A DNA stretch of 57,372 nucleotides from Dichloromethanomonas sp964477085 (GTDB lineage Bacteria > Bacillota > Desulfitobacteriia > Desulfitobacteriales > Syntrophobotulaceae), in contig CAYZDF010000011.1 in NCBI GenBank assembly GCA_964477085.1, positions 1 through 57,372 of the forward strand, read 5' to 3'. The notes below the pieces were generated by a model, which made no database searches, was not told the origin of the DNA, and worked only from the letters and a program-made list of their open reading frames with translations. This document shows, piece by piece, positions 18,420-27,203 of the stretch (positions within the stretch are counted from its first letter, which is position 1; each line of letters begins with the position of its first letter). The position numbers and the translations under genes were made by a program.

Positions 18420-20033
18420 ATGACAAAATTCGTTTTTGTTACCGGAGGAGTGGTCAGTTCCCTTGGGAAAGGGATTACCGCAGCATCATTGGGCTGTTTG
18501 CTAAAGAACAGGGGCTTAAAAATAGCCATTCAAAAATTCGATCCATATATTAACGTCGATCCTGGAACGATGAGTCCTTACCAGCACGGTGAAGTTTTTG
18601 TGACAGATGATGGCGCGGAAACCGACCTGGACTTAGGTCATTACGAACGGTTCATTGATGTGCCTTTGTCTAAAAGCAGTAACGTAACTGCCGGTAAGAT
18701 CTATTGGTCAGTCATAACGAAAGAACGTAAAGGGGATTATCTGGGGGGTACTGTTCAGGTTATTCCTCACATAACCAATGAAATCAAAGAACGGATCTAT
18801 CGTGTTGCCAGAGAGAGTAATCCTGATATTGTCATCACTGAGATTGGAGGAACGGTAGGAGATATGGAATCTCTGCCATTCTTGGAAGCCATCCGTCAAG
18901 TGCGCGGTGACATGGGTAAAGAAAATGTTTGTTATGTTCATGTCACACTTCTCCCCTATCTATTTGCATCCGGCGAGGTAAAAACTAAACCAACACAGCA
19001 CTCTGTCAAAGAGCTGAGAGGAATAGGTATCCAACCCAATATTCTGGTATGCAGAGCTGAACAGGATATTAACGATGATCTCAAAGAAAAGTTAGCCCTT
19101 CTGTGCGATATTGATAAAGAAGCCATCATTACGGCTACAACGGCCGAAACTATTTATGAAGTTCCTCTTCTTATCCAGAAAGAAGGTATGGATGATATTG
19201 TTCTCGGTTGTTTGGGTATGCAGGCACAACCTGCGGATATGGCTACTTGGGAGAAGATGGTCAGAAAAATTAAATCACCATGTAAACAAACGGAGATAGC
19301 GATCGTTGGCAAATATGTCGCTTTGCCTGATGCCTATCTCAGTGTAGCTGAAGCTTTGCGTCATGCTGGTACTGAGCAGGGGGCAGGTGTCAAAATTCGC
19401 TGGGTTAATGCGGAGGAACTGGAGGATCCCGGCATTTCTCTGAAAGATATTTTTGCCGGTGTTAAAGGAATACTTGTTCCTGGAGGGTTTGGTAACAGAG
19501 GTATTGAAGGCAAGATCACTGCCATACAATATGCGAGAGAGAATAAGATTCCTTACTTAGGAATATGCCTGGGGATGCAATGTGCTGTGATTGAGTTTGC
19601 GCGAAATGTCTGTGGTCTAAAAGGAGCGAATAGTACTGAATTCCATCCGGAGACCAAATACCCCGTTATTGACCTTCTGCCTGAACAAAAAGAGGTTGAA
19701 GATATGGGAGGTACCATGCGCTTGGGCATCTCTCCCGTCAAATTAAGGCACGAGAGCGCAGTGTATTCAGCTTATCTTAATGAGGTCATCTACGAAAGAC
19801 ATCGGCATCGTTATGAGGTGAATAATGAATTTAGAGAGGTTTTGGAGAAGAACGGTCTGGTGTTCTCGGGGACTTCCCCGGATAATCGGTTGGTCGAAGT
19901 ATCGGAGTACCCCGATCACCCTTGGTTCGTTGCCTCTCAGTATCATCCGGAGTTCAAATCCCGTCCGAATAGACCTCACCCGCTGTTTAAACAATTTGTG
20001 ATGGCTACTTTAAAAGACAATACAAATGAATAA
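18420..20033 (+). CDS. pyrG: CTP synthase
   Basis: The 537-residue enzyme makes CTP from UTP, ATP and glutamine. The synthetase domain starts with the P-loop region TGGVVSSLGKG and contains GGTVGDMESLPFLEA. The glutaminase domain begins near residue 290, with the catalytic Cys in YLGICLGMQ and the His/Glu pair in SQYHPEFKSRP. Length is normal. In Bacillus pyrG lies close to the spo0F-fba series, as here. No attenuator was recognised before the start. Uracil salvage (upp) lies further along the same strand. Confidence 0.97.
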   Translation: MTKFVFVTGGVVSSLGKGITAASLGCLLKNRGLKIAIQKFDPYINVDPGTMSPYQHGEVFVTDDGAETDLDLGHYERFIDVPLSKSSNVTAGKIYWSVITKERKGDYLGGTVQVIPHITNEIKERIYRVARESNPDIVITEIGGTVGDMESLPFLEAIRQVRGDMGKENVCYVHVTLLPYLFASGEVKTKPTQHSVKELRGIGIQPNILVCRAEQDINDDLKEKLALLCDIDKEAIITATTAETIYEVPLLIQKEGMDDIVLGCLGMQAQPADMATWEKMVRKIKSPCKQTEIAIVGKYVALPDAYLSVAEALRHAGTEQGAGVKIRWVNAEELEDPGISLKDIFAGVKGILVPGGFGNRGIEGKITAIQYARENKIPYLGICLGMQCAVIEFARNVCGLKGANSTEFHPETKYPVIDLLPEQKEVEDMGGTMRLGISPVKLRHESAVYSAYLNEVIYERHRHRYEVNNEFREVLEKNGLVFSGTSPDNRLVEVSEYPDHPWFVASQYHPEFKSRPNRPHPLFKQFVMATLKDNTNE

Positions 20034-20132
20034 AAGGAAATAACTTGTTTTGCTCTGGTAGTTACAGTAATTATGGAGTTTCATGTTGCATATGGCACCA
20101 TTTAACCGGTTCTGCAATAGGATCGGGTATTG

Positions 20133-20184
20133 GCATTTTTAAGTATTTGCATTTTTAAGTATTTGCATTTTCAAGTATTTGCAT
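20133..20184 (+). repeat. Three 16-bp tandem repeats
   Basis: GCATTTTTAAGTATTT occurs twice in exact tandem (20133-20164), and a third unit differs by one base (20165-20180), followed by another GCAT. It lies between pyrG and the FemAB-type gene and stops 30 bases before that ribosome binding site. Confidence 0.85.
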
Positions 20185-20224
20185 GGATATATGTGGAAAT
20201 AATGTCTTTGGGGAGGTATGACTC

Positions 20225-21313
20225 ATGCAATATACCGTTAGATGGCTGGAAAAGGAAGATAAAGAACAATTTAATTCCTTTATCAGCAATCATCCCAAAG
20301 GACATGCTATGCAGCTTTGGGAATGGGGCGAAATTAAATGTCGTACAGGATGGAAGCCTTGGAGGATGCTTCTGGAGACGAATGGCGAGATCTTTGCTGC
20401 GGCTACGATTTTGGAAAGAAAGCTGCCTTTGGTCGGGGTGCCAATCTTCTACTGTCCCCGTGGTCCGGTAGTAAATATGGATGATCAAGAAAAAATGAAG
20501 GCAGTTTTTCAAGCGATTCGTGAGCTTGCCAAGAAAACCAAAGCTATTCTATTAAAAATTGATCCGGACATATCTGTAACCAATCGAACGCTTATGATTT
20601 TTTTACAAACCTCAGGCTTTAAATCGCTGGATACAGGAAAGAACTTCGAAGGTGTACAGCCTAAGTTTGTCTTTCGTTTAGATATATCTCCGAATGAAGA
20701 AACCTTACTTGCCAATATGCATCAAAAGACCCGCTATAATATCCGGTTAGCTGTGAAAAAAGGTGTTGTTATCCGGATAGGGACAAGGGAAGATCTGCCG
20801 GAATTCTTCAGAGTACTGAAGGAGACGACGGAAAGAGATAACTTCCTCGTACGGGCGTATTCCTATTTTGAAGATCTATATGATACTTTGGTGCCCGCTG
20901 GCTTTGGTCAGCTGTTTATCGGGGAGTATGAGGGAAAGGTTATTGCTGGAACCTTTGCCTTTATCACCGGTAACAAGGCGTGGTATGTGTATGGGGCATC
21001 TTCTAATTCTCACCGTAATGTCATGCCAAACTACCTTATTCAATGGGAAATGATCCGCTGGGCTAAAGTTTATGGTTGCACATTATACGATTTCCGCGGA
21101 GTCTCCGGAGACTTGGATGAAAGTAATCCCCTTTATGGATTATATAAGTTTAAAAAAGGTTTTAACGGTGAATTCACTGAGTTTATCGGAGAATGGGATT
21201 ATGTGTATCGGCCACTGATGTATTCTTTATGGAAAACCGCGGAAAGAGTATACTCCGGAAAGCTGAAAGGGATACTGGTTAGGCTGCTTCGGAGAAGCCA
21301 AGAAATAAAATAA
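20225..21313 (+). CDS. FemAB/FemX-type peptidoglycan aminoacyltransferase
   Basis: This 362-residue cytoplasmic enzyme of the lipid II:aminoacyltransferase family has two GNAT-like halves. The family core is visible as MHQKTRYNIRLAVKKGV near residue 165 and GASSNSHRNVMPNYLIQWEMIRWAK near residue 255, followed by YDFRGV. Such enzymes add amino acids from aminoacyl-tRNA to the pentapeptide of lipid II. GGGGAGGT precedes ATG 20225. The neighbour alr makes D-alanine for the same pathway, which fits a wall-synthesis pair. Substrate amino acid is not predictable here. Confidence 0.85.
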   Translation: MQYTVRWLEKEDKEQFNSFISNHPKGHAMQLWEWGEIKCRTGWKPWRMLLETNGEIFAAATILERKLPLVGVPIFYCPRGPVVNMDDQEKMKAVFQAIRELAKKTKAILLKIDPDISVTNRTLMIFLQTSGFKSLDTGKNFEGVQPKFVFRLDISPNEETLLANMHQKTRYNIRLAVKKGVVIRIGTREDLPEFFRVLKETTERDNFLVRAYSYFEDLYDTLVPAGFGQLFIGEYEGKVIAGTFAFITGNKAWYVYGASSNSHRNVMPNYLIQWEMIRWAKVYGCTLYDFRGVSGDLDESNPLYGLYKFKKGFNGEFTEFIGEWDYVYRPLMYSLWKTAERVYSGKLKGILVRLLRRSQEIK

Positions 21314-21391
21314 AAACGTATCCTAAATGGATAATCGTCCTGCAAAGCGCAGTATTTAATTCATTTTGGAATCTAGAGGAAAGGATCTCTT

Positions 21392-22585
21392 ATGTCAAAT
21401 CTCTGGATTGAAGTTGACTTAGATGCAGTAAAACATAATTATCATCAAATTATGGCCAGAATTTCAGAGAGAAGTACGCTGATGGCGGTGATTAAAGCAG
21501 ATGCCTATGGTCTGGGAGCAGTGGAAGTTGCCAAGATGCTTCAGGATGAAGGTTGTAACGCGTTTGCTGTTACCACTGTCTCTGAAGCTTTGATTTTACG
21601 GCGACATGGAGTAACAGGGAGGATCCTCGTTCTGGGACCGACAACTGAAGAGGAATGGGCATTATCTATTGATGCCGAGGTTGAACTGACAGTATCGCAA
21701 ATTGATTGGATACCAAAGATAGACTCTATTGCCTCGAAGACTCATCGCAATGCAATTATCCATTTAAAAATAGAAACGGGGATGGGGCGTACAGGGTTCA
21801 GTGAGGATAAGCTGTCTGATCTGGCTCTGGTCTTAGAAAAGACCTCATCGATTTACATTGCAGGAGCATACACTCATTTTGCGAGGGGTGCTCAGCGTGA
21901 CCATGAATATACCCGGACCCAACACGAGCGTTTCATAAGATCTATACATAAACTTCAGGAATCAGGAGTTATCATTCCTACCAAACATGTTTGCAACAGC
22001 GCAGCATTTCTCGATTTTCCAGAGTATCATTATGACTTTGTCAGGGTAGGAACACTCTTAGGCGGTCATTTCCCTTCGCCGACTTTTGCAAGCAAAGTGA
22101 ATTTGAAAGATCCTTGGATAGTTAAATCTAGGATCACGCATGTGCAAAAGGCTCCAAAAGGTACGTATGTTGGTTATCAGAGCATCTATAAGACAAAATC
22201 AGAAACGTATCTTGCTGTTATACCTGTTGGTTACGCTGATGGTTTCGGCATGGAACCCAAGTTAGTTCCTCAAGGTGTTTTTGATTTGGCAAAGATCATA
22301 GTAAAAAACATCGCAGCTTTATTAGGTCTTCAATTAGGAAAGGAAAAGATTCTTTTCCGTGGCAAGGCTGTTAATGTCGCGGGCAAAGTCGGAATGCAGC
22401 TTACTGTATTAGATACAGGGATAGAACAAGGTGAGTTAGGTGAAGAGGTCGTCGTTCCATTGAGGAGGACAATTGCTAATCCACGCATTCCAAGAATATA
22501 CAAAAAAAATGGTGAAATTTTTAGAAAAAGAATTATAGAAGAAGGATTTTTGTCATTAAATACAGAATATTCTAATACACCATAA
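21392..22585 (+). CDS. alr: Alanine racemase
   Basis: The 397-residue PLP enzyme interconverts L- and D-alanine for peptidoglycan. The PLP lysine is Lys35 in VIKADAYGLG. The catalytic Tyr region is YVGYQSIYKT at the start of the C-terminal beta domain, and AVIPVGYADGF is conserved. GAGGAAAGG precedes ATG 21392. The C-terminus is somewhat longer than usual (KKNGEIFRKRIIEEG tail). The gene sits between the FemAB-type ligase and spo0F on the same strand. Confidence 0.94.
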   Translation: MSNLWIEVDLDAVKHNYHQIMARISERSTLMAVIKADAYGLGAVEVAKMLQDEGCNAFAVTTVSEALILRRHGVTGRILVLGPTTEEEWALSIDAEVELTVSQIDWIPKIDSIASKTHRNAIIHLKIETGMGRTGFSEDKLSDLALVLEKTSSIYIAGAYTHFARGAQRDHEYTRTQHERFIRSIHKLQESGVIIPTKHVCNSAAFLDFPEYHYDFVRVGTLLGGHFPSPTFASKVNLKDPWIVKSRITHVQKAPKGTYVGYQSIYKTKSETYLAVIPVGYADGFGMEPKLVPQGVFDLAKIIVKNIAALLGLQLGKEKILFRGKAVNVAGKVGMQLTVLDTGIEQGELGEEVVVPLRRTIANPRIPRIYKKNGEIFRKRIIEEGFLSLNTEYSNTP

Positions 22586-22630
22586 GACCTAAAATAAATG
22601 AATAATGGTATTTTTGGAGGAGCGAGCCAT

Positions 22631-23011
22631 TTGTTGAAGTTACTTATTGTCGATGATCAAAAAGGAATCAGGAGACTATTGACCGAGGTTTTTATCGAGT
22701 ATGGTTATGAAATCGAATCTTGTGCGAATGGGATTAAAGCTCTTGAAGTAATCCCCATGTTTAAGCCGGATTTAATTATTATGGATGTTAAAATGCCTGG
22801 AATGAATGGGATAGATGTCTTACGAAAACTCAGGGAGACGGATAAAGATATCCGAGTCATTATGATGACTGCCTATGGTGATCAGCACTATGTGAACCAA
22901 GCGGAAGCACTTGGGGTAGCACGATTCATTATCAAACCTTTCGATCTCAATGAACTCAAAAATCAGGTTGGAGAGATCTTGAAGGATAAAGACTTTTGGA
23001 TCTGCAGTTAA
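22631..23011 (+). CDS. spo0F: Sporulation phosphorelay protein Spo0F
   Basis: A single receiver domain of 126 residues is read from TTG 22631. I prefer this to ATG 22598 because GGAGGAG (22616-22622) sits eight bases before it and the protein then begins MLKLLIVDDQKGIRRLL, matching Spo0F. The acidic pair DD, the phosphoacceptor in LIIMDVKMPGMNGID, Thr in VIMMTAYG and Lys in FIIKPFD are all present. Spo0F passes phosphate from sensor kinases to Spo0B/Spo0A to start sporulation. It precedes fba as in Bacillus, with one extra gene between. A hairpin terminator follows. TTG 22634 is an alternative start. Confidence 0.88.
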   Translation: MLKLLIVDDQKGIRRLLTEVFIEYGYEIESCANGIKALEVIPMFKPDLIIMDVKMPGMNGIDVLRKLRETDKDIRVIMMTAYGDQHYVNQAEALGVARFIIKPFDLNELKNQVGEILKDKDFWICS

Positions 23012-23080
23012 ACTACTATAAAAACAGCTAATAATAGTAGCCGATATTGTGGCCATAGATTATTAAATGACAGGAAATGA

Positions 23081-23113
23081 AACCAGCCGAATGCATATAT
23101 GGCTGGTTTTTTT
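23081..23113 (+). terminator. Intrinsic terminator after spo0F
   Basis: AACCAGCC (23081-23088) pairs with GGCTGGTT (23101-23108) and is followed by TTTTT. It separates spo0F from the Cys-rich gene. Confidence 0.85.
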
Positions 23114-23208
23114 ATGGGTGGATAAATATTTCCTGGATTTACAAAATAATAAGGCAGGAAAACTATTCAACTTGGAGAAATATTATTGTAGGAGGAGAGT
23201 GGAAAACA

Positions 23209-23883
23209 ATGATAGTTTCTACAAACACAACTATCGGTATTCAATGTGCTAAATGTGGCGAAGTGCAACTACGAACACTTTCGGTGTTTTCCTTTTCTCA
23301 CTTCAATAAAGAGAGTTACTGCTGTTCCTGCGGTGCTCCCTTAATTACGTTAACAAATTTTGAACGTGGGAATTTTAGTATAGAGTATCCTTGTATTTAT
23401 TGTGGCGAATCGCATCACATTTTGGCTAAAAGGAATCTGATCTGGGGCGAAGGATTGCTTGAATTGCTATGTCGGGAAAAAGAGCTGCCTATCGGTTATA
23501 TTGGTCCGCAGTATAAAGTCATAAGCTACTGTGAGGATGTAAAAAAAACATTCATTCAATTAGCCTCTGACCTTGTTAATGATGAAGAAACTTGTGAATT
23601 TGATAATTTCTTCGTCGTTTACGGTGTAATGGAGAAATTGGGAAAAATGGTTGAGTGCGGTCAATTAGGATGTCGCTGTGGAAATCACAATCTTTCCGTC
23701 GAGATTTTAACTGACAGAATTGAAATCGTCTGTGAATTATGTCAAGCGACGGGTGTCATTCATACAGATAATAAAGAGATTTTGCGCATACTAGATAATG
23801 TAGGATCAATATTCTTGGAAGAGAATAAAAATTGGTTCCTAAACGATTCCTTTATAAGTCAAAATCTGGTCAAAAATAAATAA
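23209..23883 (+). CDS. Cys-rich zinc-ribbon-like protein of unknown function
   Basis: The 224-residue product starts at ATG 23209 behind AGGAGGAG; longer upstream readings run through the spo0F terminator and are unlikely. Repeated Cys pairs stand out: CAKC near residue 13, CCSC near 38, CIYC near 62, CRC near 155 and CELC near 177. They suggest several structural zinc sites. The middle is helical (KKTFIQLASDLVNDEE). I do not recognise a family, but its place between spo0F and fba on the same strand suggests a conserved neighbour in this lineage. A role in sporulation or central metabolism would be guesswork. Confidence 0.65.
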   Translation: MIVSTNTTIGIQCAKCGEVQLRTLSVFSFSHFNKESYCCSCGAPLITLTNFERGNFSIEYPCIYCGESHHILAKRNLIWGEGLLELLCREKELPIGYIGPQYKVISYCEDVKKTFIQLASDLVNDEETCEFDNFFVVYGVMEKLGKMVECGQLGCRCGNHNLSVEILTDRIEIVCELCQATGVIHTDNKEILRILDNVGSIFLEENKNWFLNDSFISQNLVKNK

Positions 23884-23901
23884 TCGGAGGCGCTTAGAAT
23901 T

Positions 23902-24756
23902 ATGGGTTTAGTTTCAATGAAAGAACTTGTACTTAAAGCACAGAAAGAACATTACGCAGTGGGGGCTTTTAACTGCAATAATATGGAGATCGTCCAAGCG
24001 ATCTTTACGGCTGCTCAGGCAGAGAAAGCGCCGGTTATCATACAGGCTAGCCAGGGTGCTATTAAATATGCAGGTATTCACTACATCGCAGGCTTAACCA
24101 AACTGGCTGCTGAGAGTGTCGATATACCTGTAGCACTTCACCTGGATCATGGAACAAGCTATGAACAATGCATCCAATGTATCGGCAGTGGTTTTAGCTC
24201 TGTTATGATTGACGGGTCCAAGCTCCCGCTAGATGAGAATATTGCCCTGACTAAGAAGGTCATCGAAATTGCTCATATCTTAGGTATATCGGTGGAAGGA
24301 GAATTAGGTAAGATCGGAGGAACAGAAGACGATATCTCTGTCTCCGAAAAGGAAGCATTATTCACCGATCCGTCAGAGGCAGAAAAATTCTGTAAGGAAA
24401 CGGGTGTTGACGCCTTAGCTATTGCTATCGGGACTGCCCATGGTCAGTATAAAGGTGTACCTAAGCTAGACTTTGAACGCCTTAAGGAGATTGTCAAAAG
24501 GGTATCGACGCCGATCGTTCTCCATGGGTCTTCGGGGGTGCCAGATGATGCGATAAGAGAGGCAATTTCTTTAGGTGTGGCTAAGGTGAATATCGATACC
24601 AACATTCGCGAAGCGTTTACTGAAGCAGCACGCAAAGTGGTTGTCGATAATCCAAAGGAAATCGATCCGCGTAAAATGCTCGGACCAGCCAGAGAAGCTG
24701 CCGTCCAAGTTATTCGGGAGAAAATTCGGGTCTTCGGCAGCGACGGGAAAGCATAA
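23902..24756 (+). CDS. fba: Class II fructose-1,6-bisphosphate aldolase
   Basis: This 284-residue zinc aldolase cleaves or forms fructose 1,6-bisphosphate. The zinc and substrate motifs are ALHLDHGTSYE, VEGELGKIGGTEDD, IAIGTAHGQYKG and VLHGSSGVPDD. GGAGG precedes ATG 23902 by a short gap from the Cys-rich gene. Together with fsa and glpX downstream it covers the fructose bisphosphate steps of glycolysis and gluconeogenesis. murA, which interrupts this series in Bacillus, is absent. Confidence 0.95.
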   Translation: MGLVSMKELVLKAQKEHYAVGAFNCNNMEIVQAIFTAAQAEKAPVIIQASQGAIKYAGIHYIAGLTKLAAESVDIPVALHLDHGTSYEQCIQCIGSGFSSVMIDGSKLPLDENIALTKKVIEIAHILGISVEGELGKIGGTEDDISVSEKEALFTDPSEAEKFCKETGVDALAIAIGTAHGQYKGVPKLDFERLKEIVKRVSTPIVLHGSSGVPDDAIREAISLGVAKVNIDTNIREAFTEAARKVVVDNPKEIDPRKMLGPAREAAVQVIREKIRVFGSDGKA

Positions 24757-24812
24757 TTTACAAGGTCTAAGCGTGTTTTTAACATGAGATTAGATATGTA
24801 GGAGGAAGTATA

Positions 24813-25460
24813 ATGCGTTTTTTCTTAGATTCTGCCAATATTAATGAAATTACTAAGGCCTGGGAAATGGGGATCATTTCGGGCGTTACCACCAATCCTA
24901 CTCTGGTAGCAAAGGAAGGTGCTGATTTTCTCACACTGATTGGTGACATTGCAGGAATAGTAGATGGACCGATCAGTGCTGAAGTTATCGCCCTTGACTA
25001 CGAAGGGATGATTCAAGAGGCCAGACAGCTAGCCCAAATTCATGAGAACATTGTGGTCAAAATACCAATGACAACAGAAGGACTCAAAGCAGTAAACACC
25101 TTAACTGCTGAAGGGATTAATACCAACGTTACTCTGGTATTTACACCTATTCAAGCATTACTGGCTGCCAGAGCCGGTGCAACATTCGTTAGTCCGTTCT
25201 TAGGAAGACTTGATGATATCGGGGAAGTCGGTATAAACCTCTTGGAAGATATCTGTCAAGTATTCGATGTTCATGGTTTAGAATGTGCTGTCATCGCAGC
25301 CAGTATCCGTAACCCTGTTCATGTACTTGAAGCAGCTAAGATCGGTGCAGATTTTGCTACGGTTCCGTTTTCAGTGCTCAATCAGCTTTCTACACATCCT
25401 TTGACAACAGCAGGGATAGAAAGATTTCTGGCAGATTGGAAGAAACTTTCTTCGAAATAA
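24813..25460 (+). CDS. fsa: Transaldolase / fructose-6-phosphate aldolase
   Basis: The protein has 215 residues, the short form of the transaldolase family (MipB/TalC/FSA). It opens with MRFFLDSANINEI, and the Schiff-base lysine is Lys83 in VVKIPMT. Short members either cleave fructose 6-phosphate or act as transaldolases in the pentose phosphate pathway; sequence alone does not decide. It forms a (beta/alpha)8 barrel, probably decameric. AGGAGGAAG precedes ATG 24813. It follows fba by 56 bases and is probably cotranscribed. Confidence 0.92.
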   Translation: MRFFLDSANINEITKAWEMGIISGVTTNPTLVAKEGADFLTLIGDIAGIVDGPISAEVIALDYEGMIQEARQLAQIHENIVVKIPMTTEGLKAVNTLTAEGINTNVTLVFTPIQALLAARAGATFVSPFLGRLDDIGEVGINLLEDICQVFDVHGLECAVIAASIRNPVHVLEAAKIGADFATVPFSVLNQLSTHPLTTAGIERFLADWKKLSSK

Positions 25461-25729
25461 GGCTGAAATAAAAGGATAAAAGAGGTATACTGAGTAGGAA
25501 GTAAATATTCTATTAAGGCTTATTTACATTTAGGATTTAAGTATTTAAGTATTTAAACATAATAATATAAATGTAAATTTACATGTAGATTTATGATTAA
25601 GTGCTTGCAAAAGTACATTTAGAAATATTGACCCTTAAGCTAGCTAATTGAACAGAAAAAATAAGATTTAGGGCTATAACACTCAAAAAGTTGTTTATTT
25701 GTTTTTTCATAGCACAAAAGAAAAAGGAC
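25461..25729 (+). other. AT-rich intergenic leader before glpX
   Basis: No gene is seen between fsa and glpX. The stretch contains two tandem AAGTATTT units (25540-25556 region), a perfect 14-bp palindrome ATGTAAATTTACAT at 25571-25584, and then the hairpin listed separately. The palindrome could be an operator; no regulator can be named. Confidence 0.4.
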
Positions 25730-25764
25730 TCAAGGTTGGTAACAGTCAACCTTGATATTTTTCT
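25730..25764 (+). terminator. Terminator or attenuator directly before glpX
   Basis: TCAAGGTTG (25730-25738) pairs perfectly with CAACCTTGA (25747-25755) and runs into TATTTTTCTG. It ends only about 20 bases before the glpX start codon. It may simply end fsa, with glpX starting from the overlapping downstream part, or act as an attenuator in the glpX leader. Confidence 0.7.
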
Positions 25765-25784
25765 GTAAATGGGGGGAAGATTAG

Positions 25785-26759
25785 ATGGAACGTGAGCTCA
25801 CGATGGAGTTTGCCAGAGTAACAGAAGCTGCTGCACTCGCCTCGGCCCGCTGGGTAGGAATGGGTGAGAAAGAAGCTGCGGATGATGCTGCCGTTGAGGC
25901 TATGAGATCTCTTTTTGACACTGTACATATGGATGGGACAGTCGTAATCGGTGAAGGAGAGATGGATGAGGCACCCATGCTATACATCGGGGAAAAGCTG
26001 GGAACCGGAGAGAAACCAGAGGTGGATGTTGCGGTTGACCCCTTGGAGGGTACCAATCTGGTTGCAAAAGGCATGCCTGGCGCGATAGCGGTTCTTGCGG
26101 TGACCAAGAGACACTGTTTACTTCATGCTCCTGATATGTACATGAATAAGATCGCTGTCGGCCCTCAGGCAGCGGGTCGTATTCATCTTGATGCCTCAGT
26201 CGCCGATAACCTTAATAACGTTGCAGACGCTCTTAAAAAGAAAATCCAAGATCTTACAATTGTTATTATGGACAGGCCCCGGCATTACGAAATCATCAGA
26301 CAGACCAGAGAATGCGGTGCCCGCATTAGACTCATCACAGACGGAGACGTTGCTCCAGCTGTAGCCTGTGCGATCGAAGGCAGCGGAATCGATATGATGA
26401 TAGGTATTGGAGGTGCTCCCGAAGGGGTACTAGCAGCTGCCGCTCTACGTTGTATGGGTGGCGAGATGCAAGGCAGACTTTGGCCGGAAAATGATTACGA
26501 TATTGCCAGAGCTCAAAAACTGGGGATCACGAATATCAATAAACTCTTAACACTGGATGATCTCGTTAGTACTGATGATATCTTTTTTGCAGCAACAGGA
26601 ATTACTGAAGGACCACTCTTGAGAGGGGTAACTTTCAACGGCGATGGAGCAACCACCCATACGGTCGTGATGAGAGGCAAAACAGGTACGGTTCGTTTTA
26701 TTGAAGCCAGACATTATTTTGCCAAAAAACCAAAATATGCTATCAAAGGCGCTTTCTAA
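25785..26759 (+). CDS. glpX: Class II fructose-1,6-bisphosphatase GlpX
   Basis: This 324-residue enzyme hydrolyses fructose 1,6-bisphosphate to fructose 6-phosphate in gluconeogenesis. Metal and substrate motifs are VIGEGEMDEAPMLYIGE, DPLEGTNLVAKGMPGAIAV, and IGGAPEGVLAAAALRCMGG near residue 206. GGGGGGAAG precedes ATG 25785. In Bacillus the gene is followed by rho and rpmE; here rho is missing and rpmE follows. An intrinsic hairpin stands just upstream, so its expression may be controlled apart from fba-fsa. Confidence 0.95.
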   Translation: MERELTMEFARVTEAAALASARWVGMGEKEAADDAAVEAMRSLFDTVHMDGTVVIGEGEMDEAPMLYIGEKLGTGEKPEVDVAVDPLEGTNLVAKGMPGAIAVLAVTKRHCLLHAPDMYMNKIAVGPQAAGRIHLDASVADNLNNVADALKKKIQDLTIVIMDRPRHYEIIRQTRECGARIRLITDGDVAPAVACAIEGSGIDMMIGIGGAPEGVLAAAALRCMGGEMQGRLWPENDYDIARAQKLGITNINKLLTLDDLVSTDDIFFAATGITEGPLLRGVTFNGDGATTHTVVMRGKTGTVRFIEARHYFAKKPKYAIKGAF

Positions 26760-26826
26760 CAGGGCCCGGGAAGGACTGGGAAAATACGATTGGAAGAAGA
26801 ATCTTGACAAAGCTTCAACTTCCTTC

Positions 26827-26856
26827 TTGACCAGGTGCTGGGATTTATGCTAAAAT
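26827..26856 (+). promoter_or_regulatory. Promoter for rpmE
   Basis: TTGACC (26827-26832) and TAAAAT (26851-26856) are spaced by 18 bases, about 58 bases before the rpmE start. Confidence 0.5.
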
Positions 26857-26914
26857 ATCAAAAGTTGACTGTATTTATTTGCTACGATCTGATTGAGAAG
26901 GAAGGTGACTGATC

Positions 26915-27115
26915 GTGAAGGAAAAAATCCATCCTAAATACCAACAAACTACCATCAGCTGCGCTTGTGGTAACGTTATAGAAACAGGTAGCACAAGGAA
27001 AGATATCAAAGTTGAAATTTGCTCCAAGTGCCATCCTTTTTACACAGGTGTTCAGAGGTTTGTTGATGCTGGTGGACGCGTTGACCGCTTTAAAAAGAAA
27101 TACGGATTGCAATAA
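26915..27115 (+). CDS. rpmE: Ribosomal protein bL31
   Basis: The 66-residue protein has the zinc-binding form of L31, with CAC near residue 16 and CSKCHPFYTG near residue 37, and the typical end GGRVDRFKKKYG. It joins the 50S subunit. The start is GTG 26915, behind AAGGAAGGTG. Because it is the Cys-containing (C+) form, a zinc-independent paralogue might exist elsewhere in the genome. It is followed by a compact terminator. Confidence 0.97.
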   Translation: MKEKIHPKYQQTTISCACGNVIETGSTRKDIKVEICSKCHPFYTGVQRFVDAGGRVDRFKKKYGLQ

Positions 27116-27149
27116 CAACGGCCTGCGGTCGTTGCCAGAAAGAAAAAGG

Positions 27150-27174
27150 AGCAGAGCGCAAGCTCTGCTTTTCG
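27150..27174 (+). terminator. Compact GCAA-loop terminator after rpmE
   Basis: AGCAGAGC and GCTCTGCT enclose GCAA and are followed by TTTTCG. A second small stem (CAACGGCC/GGTCGTTG) lies just upstream at 27117-27135. Confidence 0.85.
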
Positions 27175-27203
27175 ATATTTAAGGGAAATAGGAGAGGTGT
27201 AGG

